DNA of 11,306 nt from CAZWMK01 sp964635065 (GTDB lineage: Bacteria; Pseudomonadota; Alphaproteobacteria; Sphingomonadales; Sphingomonadaceae): NCBI GenBank assembly GCA_964635065.1, contig CAZWMK010000079.1:1-11306 (forward strand). The letters run 5' to 3'. The stretch's first letter is position 1; each line of letters starts with the position of its first letter. The notes below the pieces were generated by a model that searched no databases, was not told the DNA's origin, and was given only the letters and a program-made list of their open reading frames with translations. Made by a program: the position numbers and the translations under genes. Positions 6,741-11,306 of the stretch are shown in pieces.

Positions 6741-9268
6741 GCGACCGCCTCGGCCACCGCCTGACTGCCGTTCTTGGCCCCACCAACACCGGGAAAACCC
6801 ATCTTGCCGTGGATCGCATGTGTGGTCACGCCAGCGGTATGATCGGCTTTCCGCTGCGCCTGCTGGCGCGTGAGGTTTACGATCGGGTCGTCCGCATCAA
6901 GGGCGAGGCGCAGGTCGCCCTTATCACCGGTGAGGAAAAGATCCTGCCCGAAGGCGCACGCTATTTTCTGTGCACGGCGGAATCGATGCCGACGGACCGC
7001 AATGTCGCCTTTGTCGCGCTCGACGAGGCGCAGACCGGGGCCGATCTGGAACGTGGCCATGTCTTTACCGACCGCCTTTTGTACATGCGCGGCTATGCGG
7101 AGACGATGATTCTTGGCTCGGAAATGCTGCGTCCGCTGATCCGCCGGCTGCTACCCGATGCCGAGATTGTAACACGTCCGCGTTTTTCGACACTGAGCTA
7201 TGCCGGGCCGAAGAAATTGTCGCGCCTGCCGCGCCGTTCCGCCATCGTCGCGTTCAGTACGCAGGACGTCTATGCGCTGGCCGAGATGCTGCGCCGCCAC
7301 AAGGGCGGGGCAGCGGTGGTGATGGGCGCGCTCAGCCCGCGCACACGCAACGCCCAGGTCGAACTCTACCAGTCGGGCGAGGTCGACTATCTTGTGGCGA
7401 CCGACGCCATCGGCATGGGGCTGAACATGGACATCGCCCATGTCGCCTTTGCCGCGCTGTCGAAGTTCGACGGGCGGCGCAACCGGCGGCTGACGACCGC
7501 GGAAATGGCCCAGATCGCGGGCCGTGCCGGGCGGCATCAGCGCGATGGCAGCTTTGGTTCGGTGCAATTGGGGCAGGAGGCAGGCGACAGTTTCGAGCCG
7601 GAGGAAATCGACGCCATCGAAAATCACGTCTTTCCACCGCTGACACGATTGGTGTGGCGCAATGGTCGCCTCGACTGGGGATCGCTCGGCCGCCTGATCG
7701 CGGCACTCGACGAGCCGGCGCCGCGGCCAGAGTTGATGCGTGCCGAGGATGCCGTCGATCTGTCCGTGCTGAAGACGCTGGCGCAGGATGAGTGGGTGCA
7801 GGGCCGGGCGCGCGCACCCGCGATGCTGCAACGGCTGTGGGCGGCCTGCGGCCTGCCCGATTATCGCAAGACGGGCAGCGAACAGCATGGCCGACTGGTC
7901 GGGCGCGTGTTCCGCCACCTGAGCGAGGGTCACGGCCTTTTGCCAGCCGACTGGATTGCGCGCGAACTGGCCGCGCTCGATAATGTGCAGGGCGACATCG
8001 CCACATTGTCCGACCGCATCGCCGGGGTCAGAACATGGACCTATGTCGCCCATCGCGCGAACTGGCTGGAAGATGCCTCCCACTGGGCGGAGCGCAGCCG
8101 GGCCCTGGAGGACAAGCTGTCCGATGCCTTGCACCAGCGGCTGACGCAGCGTTTCGTCGACCGCCGCACTGCCGTTCTCATGCGCGATCTTGGCGCCCGC
8201 CAGCGCGATCTTGCGGTCGCCATCGACAGCGACGGCGCCGTGCTGGTTGAAGGCGAAGTCATCGGCATGTTGCATGGTTTTCGTTTTCATGCCGATCCCA
8301 CGGCAAGGGCCGGCGAAACACGCCGCCTGCTGGCCGCCGCCGAACGTCATCTCAGCAGCCACCTTGCCGAGCGCGCGCAGCAGCTGGCGCGGGACGAGGA
8401 CGGTGTTTTCGCCCTCGATTATGACGGCGGCCTGCCGCCTCACCTCAGCTGGCGCGGTTGCCGGGTTGCGGCGCTGATGCCCGGTCGCGACGCGCTGTCG
8501 CCGCGTGTCGTGCTGGATCGCAGCCTGCAACCGCTGCCGCCCCGCGATCGCGCACTGGTGGAAGCGCGGCTGAACCAGTGGCTCGATGGGTATAAACAGC
8601 ATCACCTCGCGGCCCTGATCCGGGTGCGCACGATGATCGAACCGGAAACCGGCCTTTCCCCTGTCGCCCGGGGGCTGGCCGTGCAGCTGGTCGAGCAGTT
8701 GGGATGCCTTGAGCGGAGCGTCGCCGCCGCACAACTGGCGCAACTGCCGCGCAACGACCGCAAGACACTGACGCAGGCCGGCGTACTGATAGGGGCAACC
8801 CATTTGTTCATCCCCGCCTTGTTGCGGCCGGGGCCGACGCGCCTGCGCCTCGCGCTGTGGGCGGTGGACCGGCAGATCCGGGACATCCCCGTGCCGCCGC
8901 CGGGGCGGGTCACGATCAACCGCGACCCGCAGGCGCCCGCAGGCTGGCATGGGGTGGCCGGATTTCACCCGGTCGGCAGCCGCGCCGTCAGGATCGACAT
9001 GATCGAACGCCTCGCACGGGCGATGCAGGCGCAGCGCGACGGGCGGACGCCCTTTGTGCCGGAGGATAACTGGCTTGCCAGCCTTGGCCTTGGGCGTGAG
9101 GATTTTGTCCGGCTCATGCGCCTCATCGGATATGGCCAGCGCGTGACAGAGGGCGGTGCCGCGTTCGAATGGCGCGGCATGCGCCCGCCGAGACGACCGC
9201 ATGCCGTTGATGCCGCAGTTGAAAGCCGTTCCCCCTTTGCCGTCCTGAAAGCGATGAGGAGGCGCTAG
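6737..9268 (+). CDS. Suv3-like superfamily 2 RNA helicase with long C-terminal extension
   Basis: The protein has 843 residues from the chosen ATG. Helicase motifs occur in order: Walker A GPTNTGKT (14-21), TGEE (64-67), DEAQ (96-99) as motif II, GALSPRTR (197-204), ATDAIGMGLNMDI (221-233) as motif V, and QIAGRAGR (259-266) as motif VI. The GPTNTGKT and DEAQ forms and the compact core resemble Suv3, the mitochondrial degradosome helicase, more than classical DEAD-box enzymes. An ATP-driven RNA-unwinding role is therefore likely. Residues from about 290 to 843 carry no motif I can name beyond a probable Suv3-type C-terminal portion; they are rich in arginine, alanine and leucine. An S4 RNA-binding protein gene follows after 4 bases and its ribosome site lies inside this gene, supporting a shared RNA role. 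ATG 6710 would add nine residues. Confidence 0.88.
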   Translation: MSDRLGHRLTAVLGPTNTGKTHLAVDRMCGHASGMIGFPLRLLAREVYDRVVRIKGEAQVALITGEEKILPEGARYFLCTAESMPTDRNVAFVALDEAQTGADLERGHVFTDRLLYMRGYAETMILGSEMLRPLIRRLLPDAEIVTRPRFSTLSYAGPKKLSRLPRRSAIVAFSTQDVYALAEMLRRHKGGAAVVMGALSPRTRNAQVELYQSGEVDYLVATDAIGMGLNMDIAHVAFAALSKFDGRRNRRLTTAEMAQIAGRAGRHQRDGSFGSVQLGQEAGDSFEPEEIDAIENHVFPPLTRLVWRNGRLDWGSLGRLIAALDEPAPRPELMRAEDAVDLSVLKTLAQDEWVQGRARAPAMLQRLWAACGLPDYRKTGSEQHGRLVGRVFRHLSEGHGLLPADWIARELAALDNVQGDIATLSDRIAGVRTWTYVAHRANWLEDASHWAERSRALEDKLSDALHQRLTQRFVDRRTAVLMRDLGARQRDLAVAIDSDGAVLVEGEVIGMLHGFRFHADPTARAGETRRLLAAAERHLSSHLAERAQQLARDEDGVFALDYDGGLPPHLSWRGCRVAALMPGRDALSPRVVLDRSLQPLPPRDRALVEARLNQWLDGYKQHHLAALIRVRTMIEPETGLSPVARGLAVQLVEQLGCLERSVAAAQLAQLPRNDRKTLTQAGVLIGATHLFIPALLRPGPTRLRLALWAVDRQIRDIPVPPPGRVTINRDPQAPAGWHGVAGFHPVGSRAVRIDMIERLARAMQAQRDGRTPFVPEDNWLASLGLGREDFVRLMRLIGYGQRVTEGGAAFEWRGMRPPRRPHAVDAAVESRSPFAVLKAMRRR

Positions 9269-9272
9269 GCGC

Positions 9273-9593
9273 ATGGTCCATGGTCCCGGGTTGCGACTGG
9301 ACAAATGGTTATGGTTCGCGCGGCTGACGCCTTCGCGCAGCGCGGCGCAGACATTGTGCGAAAGCAGACGCCTGCGCCTGGATGGCCGGGTGATTGAAAA
9401 AGCCTCGGTGCAGGTTCGTCCGGGAACGGTGCTGTCCTTCCCGCGCGGCGAACATGTGGTGGCCGTCAGGGTCGAAGCGCTGGGCGAACGGCGCGGCCCT
9501 TATGCCGAGGCGCGCAGTCTTTATACCGATCTGCTGGCGAAGTCGTATGATGATGCCGATCAGCCATTGACGGCCAATGCCGCTCAAGGCTAG
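9273..9593 (+). CDS. S4 domain RNA-binding protein, HslR/Hsp15-like
   Basis: The 106-residue protein contains a single S4 domain (about residues 7-60): RLDKWLWFARLTPSRSAAQTL, then LRLDGRVIEKASVQVRPGTVLSF. The RLDKWLWFAR opening is typical of the Hsp15/HslR group, whose E. coli member binds 50S subunits carrying stalled nascent chains. A similar ribosome or RNA-binding role is likely here but inferred. The tail (RRGPYAEARSLYTDLLAKS) is common in alphaproteobacterial members. The ATG at 9273 is served by GAGGAGG at 9256-9262, inside the 3' end of the helicase gene, 10 bases upstream. The genes are 4 bases apart, so they are almost certainly co-transcribed. Confidence 0.9.
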   Translation: MVHGPGLRLDKWLWFARLTPSRSAAQTLCESRRLRLDGRVIEKASVQVRPGTVLSFPRGEHVVAVRVEALGERRGPYAEARSLYTDLLAKSYDDADQPLTANAAQG

Positions 9594-9634
9594 CAGGGCA
9601 CAGGAACAACATTTGCATAGAGGGTAGAACGCCA

Positions 9635-9973
9635 ATGGCCTACGTCGTCACCGAAGCTTGCATCATGTGCAAGTATATGGACTGCGTCGAGGTCTGCCCC
9701 GTAGACTGCTTCTACGAGGGTGAGAACATGCTGGTGATCAATCCCAACGAATGCATTGATTGCGGCGTCTGCGAACCGGAATGCCCGGCGGAAGCGATTC
9801 TCCCCGACACCGAAGGCGGCCTTGAAAAGTGGCTGGAACTGAATGCCACCTACGCCGCACAGTGGCCGAACATCACCGTCAAGGGTGAAACCCCGGCGGA
9901 TGCTGACGATTTCAAGAATGTCGACGGCAAGTTCGACAAATATTTCTCGGACAAGCCCGGCTCGGGCAACTGA
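9635..9973 (+). CDS. fdxA: Seven-iron ferredoxin FdxA
   Basis: The 112-residue soluble electron carrier has nine cysteines in the pattern of Azotobacter ferredoxin I. C9, C17 and C50 should hold the [3Fe-4S] cluster and C21, C40, C43 and C46 the [4Fe-4S] cluster; C12 and C25 match the family's non-ligand cysteines. The segment CVEVCPVDCFYEGENMLVINPNECIDCGVCEPECP is diagnostic in its layout. A C-terminal extension of about 55 residues is the usual FdxA tail. The redox partner is unknown. The start ATG 9635 has AGAGGG at 9619-9624 as a likely ribosome site (10 bases away). It lies 41 bases after the S4 gene with no evident terminator between, so read-through from the helicase operon is possible. 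Confidence 0.97.
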   Translation: MAYVVTEACIMCKYMDCVEVCPVDCFYEGENMLVINPNECIDCGVCEPECPAEAILPDTEGGLEKWLELNATYAAQWPNITVKGETPADADDFKNVDGKFDKYFSDKPGSGN

Positions 9974-9978
9974 TCTCC

Positions 9979-9996
9979 CGGCCTCGATCGAGGCCG
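9979..9996. repeat. Perfect 18-bp palindrome just after fdxA
   Basis: CGGCCTCGATCGAGGCCG is a perfect palindrome starting 5 bases after the fdxA stop. In RNA it gives a 7-bp GC-rich stem with a GATC loop. No T-run follows, so it is not a standard intrinsic terminator. It may stabilise or end the fdxA message, or act as a protein-binding dyad just upstream of the carD promoter. Confidence 0.65.
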
Positions 9997-10003
9997 CTGT
10001 GGA

Positions 10004-10028
10004 TTTCGGGTTAAAAATATGCTACAAC
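10004..10028 (+). promoter_or_regulatory. Candidate carD promoter
   Basis: GCTACAAC (10021-10028) matches the Caulobacter-type vegetative -10 consensus GCTANAWC at every position. The -35 side is weak: TTTCGGG at 10004-10010 is the closest candidate, 10 bases upstream. If used, the message would begin near 10035 and carry a leader of nearly 190 nt before the carD ATG. Confidence 0.4.
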
Positions 10029-10222
10029 CCCGTTTGTCGGCGACATGCGGGGGAATTTCGTGTGTCTGTCGTTGATTTTGTTGGATAACCGACAGGTCTG
10101 ATACGCCTCTGCTGTTCGATGTCAGTCTTCTTTGGCATCGCGCGGCAGTTTCTGATCCGGCGATTCTCTGCTGCCGCGCCAGTGCGGACAGTGGGGTCGT
10201 CCTCGATTGAAAGGACAAGCGA
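10029..10222 (+). promoter_or_regulatory. Structured 5' leader of carD
   Basis: No gene is seen here, but inverted repeats are dense. CTGTCG (10066-10071) pairs with CGACAG (10090-10095). CGATGTCA (10117-10124) pairs with TGGCATCG (10133-10140) with one G-U pair. GCGCGGCAG (10140-10148) pairs perfectly with CTGCCGCGC (10171-10179). Next to the gene, GTCCT (10199-10203) can pair with AGGAC (10212-10216), which contains the AGGA ribosome site. GTCC can alternatively pair with GGAC at 10186-10189. I do not recognise a known riboswitch class. A structured regulatory leader or a separate small RNA are both possible. Confidence 0.45.
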
Positions 10223-10726
10223 ATGGCAGCAAAAGCGTTGAGCTTCACCGTTGGCGACTATGTCGTATACCCGAAACATGGTGTTGGCCGCGTCGTCGAA
10301 CTGCAAAGTTCCGAAGTCGCTGGCTGCAAGCTCGAGCTTTATGTCCTGCGCTTCGAAAAGGAACGGATGACAGTGCGCGTGCCGACCAACAAGGCCGAAG
10401 GCATGGGCATGCGCAAGCTGTCGAGCCAGGCGACGCTGGCCGAAGCGATGACCACGCTGAAGGGCAAGCCGAAGGTCAAGCGCACCATGTGGTCGCGCCG
10501 TGCCCAGGAATATGAAGCCAAGATCAATTCGGGCGACCTTGTGTCGATTGCCGAAGTCGTTCGCGATCTCCATCGTGCCGAAGACCAGCCGGAACAAAGC
10601 TATTCGGAGCGCCAGATCTACGAGGCCGCCATCGGCCGCCTCGCTCGCGAACTGGCGGCGATGGAAAATATCGACGAGCCTTCGGCGCAGGCCAAGATTG
10701 AACAGGTGCTGAAAAAGGTCGCCTGA
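10223..10726 (+). CDS. carD: CarD/CdnL family transcriptional regulator
   Basis: The 167-residue protein binds RNA polymerase and stabilises open promoter complexes at vegetative promoters, as known for CarD of mycobacteria and CdnL of Caulobacter and Myxococcus. The N-terminal polymerase-interacting domain starts with FTVGDYVVYPKHGVGRVVEL (8-27), the CarD/TRCF signature. The helical C-terminal DNA-binding domain spans about 70-167. W90 in RTMWSRRAQEYEAKINSGD corresponds by position and context to the tryptophan that wedges into the upstream edge of the -10 bubble. Full length for the family. The start ATG 10223 is served by AGGA at 10212-10215 (7 bases). It follows fdxA after a 249-base gap with its own candidate promoter, and a terminator stands 25 bases behind the stop. 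Confidence 0.96.
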   Translation: MAAKALSFTVGDYVVYPKHGVGRVVELQSSEVAGCKLELYVLRFEKERMTVRVPTNKAEGMGMRKLSSQATLAEAMTTLKGKPKVKRTMWSRRAQEYEAKINSGDLVSIAEVVRDLHRAEDQPEQSYSERQIYEAAIGRLARELAAMENIDEPSAQAKIEQVLKKVA

Positions 10727-10751
10727 GCGATCCAGCACAAGAATCGGGAGA

Positions 10752-10779
10752 GGGCGGCCCTTTGCGGTCGCCCTTTTTT
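10752..10779 (+). terminator. Intrinsic terminator of carD
   Basis: GGGCGGCC (10752-10759) pairs with GGTCGCCC (10766-10773) through a 6-base loop, with one G-U pair. A10751 and T10774 can add a further pair. The stem runs straight into six T residues (10774-10779). It is a textbook Rho-independent terminator on the + strand, 25 bases after the carD stop. The opposite strand has no T-run, so it is one-directional. Confidence 0.9.
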
Positions 10780-10826
10780 CTGTGCCGCGTCACCTTTGGG
10801 GAGCGCTGCCTTTGGGGGTCTGTGCC
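10779..10826. repeat. Nested short direct repeats after the carD terminator
   Basis: TCTGTGCC occurs at 10779-10786 and 10819-10826, and CCTTTGGGG at 10793-10801 and 10809-10817. The pair of motifs is arranged as outer and inner copies in a spacer without a gene. The function is unknown; an old local duplication or chance are the plain explanations. Confidence 0.4.
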
Positions 10827-10852
10827 CGAAAGCACTGCGCAAGGCGGCGAGC

Positions 10853-11122
10853 TTATTCGAAGTGCAGGGTGACAGGCCGGGTGTTGCTTGCGTTAGCCAG
10901 CATCTGCGTCTGTCGCGCATGATAAGGGGCGTGACGCACGCCCGGTCGATCGATCCGCACCAGCGTTGGTGATTCGATTCGAACCGCACCATTGGACATA
11001 TGTTCCACCCTCAGCGGTTGCAGCACGCTGACCTGCGCGCGCCCAGCGAGGGTTGCCGCAGACAGGGGCGCTGCAAGCATCAAAGTGGCAGTCAACAGGG
11101 CGATCCGCGAAAGCATGATCAT
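10853..11122 (-). CDS. Small predicted exported protein of unknown function
   Basis: The 89-residue product starts with a clear Sec-type signal peptide: a short basic start, a hydrophobic core (IALLTATLMLAAPLSA) and a likely signal peptidase I site after about residue 22 (PLSAA). The remaining 65 or so residues include QVSVLQPLRVEHMSNGAVRIE and end in RPVTLHFE. This is a pattern of small beta-rich segments with no cysteines after the signal. I do not recognise the family. The VLQPLRV segment faintly recalls exported DUF4402-type proteins, but this is a guess. ATG 11122 and ATG 11116 are both possible; neither has a strong Shine-Dalgarno sequence. The gene stands alone, convergent to carD and divergent from the tRNA. 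The signal peptide makes it more believable than a random frame. Confidence 0.6.
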   Translation of the reverse strand: MIMLSRIALLTATLMLAAPLSAATLAGRAQVSVLQPLRVEHMSNGAVRIESPTLVRIDRPGVRHAPYHARQTQMLANASNTRPVTLHFE

Positions 11123-11175
11123 AGGTTAATGGCATTTTTACCAAAAGACTATGTGCAATAAGCTGAATTGCCTTG

Positions 11176-11204
11176 TTGCAGGGGGAGGGATCATCTGCTA
11201 AACG
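11176..11204 (+). promoter_or_regulatory. Candidate promoter of the tRNA-Leu gene
   Basis: TTGCAGG (11176-11182) and GCTAAACG (11197-11204) are 14 bases apart. They match the Caulobacter-type vegetative consensus (TTGACGS, 10-14 bases, GCTANAWC) at 5 of 7 and 6 of 8 positions. Transcription would start near 11211, giving a leader of about 45 nt before the tRNA. Confidence 0.4.
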
Positions 11205-11217
11205 CCCGCCACCAGCC

Positions 11218-11247
11218 ACTGAGTGTTTGCTTCAAACGGCGCTCAGT
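11218..11247 (+). repeat. Imperfect inverted repeat directly upstream of tRNA-Leu
   Basis: ACTGAG (11218-11223) pairs with CTCAGT (11242-11247) and GTTTG (11225-11229) with CAAAC (11233-11237). The stem totals 11 bp, with a 3-base CTT loop and an uneven internal loop (T against GGCG). It ends 9 bases before the mature tRNA. In the primary transcript it would be a 5' leader hairpin that RNase P or other nucleases must deal with. No T-run follows, so it is not a terminator. Confidence 0.55.
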
Positions 11248-11256
11248 ACATGACGT

Positions 11257-11306
11257 GCGGTCGTGGCGGAATTGGTAGACGCGCAGCGTTGAGGTCGCTG
11301 TGGCCG
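11257..11306 (+). tRNA. tRNA-Leu(GAG), 5' part (3' end outside window)
   Basis: The first 50 nt of a leucine tRNA are present: acceptor strand GCGGTCG, T8-G9, a D arm with GCG/CGC and the loop GAATTGGTAGA, and a perfect 5-bp anticodon stem CAGCG/CGCTG (11284-11288 and 11296-11300). The seven-base loop TTGAGGT carries anticodon GAG at 11291-11293. It reads CUC and CUU. The opening TGGCGGAATTGGTAGAC is typical of bacterial tRNA-Leu. The long variable arm begins at the window end and is cut, so the 3' half cannot be checked. Confidence 0.95.

Noticed and set aside
6970..7791. 273-codon + strand open frame inside the helicase gene
   Set aside because: It is an out-of-frame reading of the conserved helicase core, which has every expected motif in its own frame.
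7151..9304. 717-codon open frame on the - strand opposite the helicase gene
   Set aside because: Same cause: it is in codon register with the helicase. It has histidine-, arginine- and glutamine-rich low-quality sequence and no recognisable family.
1..11306. CRISPR arrays, insertion sequences, phage genes or attachment sites
   Set aside because: No regularly spaced repeats, transposase or integrase motifs, or terminal inverted repeats were seen. The tRNA-Leu gene could serve as an integration site, but its 3' end is outside the window.

Overview
The window looks like a chromosomal core region of an alphaproteobacterium, most likely a sphingomonad (Sphingomonadales). The base composition is GC-rich. 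Two candidate promoters resemble the Caulobacter vegetative consensus (TTGACGS, then GCTANAWC). The gene order cytochrome oxidase subunit III - DUF983 - SURF1 - thrC - M16 peptidase, and the group Suv3-like helicase - S4 protein - FdxA - CarD, are arrangements I associate with that order. The genus cannot be fixed from sequence alone. I see no insertion sequence, prophage, CRISPR array or defence island.

Region 1 (1-4916, all + strand) reads as one tightly packed operon. It begins inside the gene for cytochrome c oxidase subunit III (3' end only). DUF983, a zinc-ribbon two-helix membrane protein, follows, then the oxidase assembly factor SURF1, threonine synthase (thrC), an M16 zinc peptidase and a class I SAM-dependent methyltransferase of the RlmI-like type. 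Four of the five junctions are start/stop overlaps (TGATG or ATGA), so these proteins are probably made by coupled translation. Biologically it combines terminal-oxidase biogenesis with housekeeping genes.

Region 2 (4921-6459, - strand) is a membrane-anchored M23 endopeptidase of the MepM kind. It converges on the operon with only 4 bp between the two stop codons. Its start faces the helicase gene across a divergent intergenic region of about 280 bp. On the helicase side this region holds a short open frame with a good ribosome binding site, whose stop codon overlaps the helicase start.

Region 3 (6737-10779, + strand) holds a large Suv3-like RNA helicase, an HslR-type S4 RNA-binding protein, the seven-iron ferredoxin FdxA and the transcription factor CarD/CdnL. 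CarD has its own candidate promoter, a long leader (about 190 nt) with several clear inverted repeats, and a good intrinsic terminator behind it. The theme is RNA handling and transcription.

Region 4 (10780-11306) contains a small predicted exported protein of unknown function on the - strand and the first 50 nt of a tRNA-Leu(GAG) gene on the + strand. A candidate promoter and a hairpin lie directly upstream of the tRNA.

I did not find an obviously new multi-gene system. The observations most worth checking are the structured carD leader with possible ribosome-binding-site pairing, the leader ORF fused by overlap to the Suv3-like helicase, the long uncharacterised C-terminal part of that helicase, and the small exported protein.
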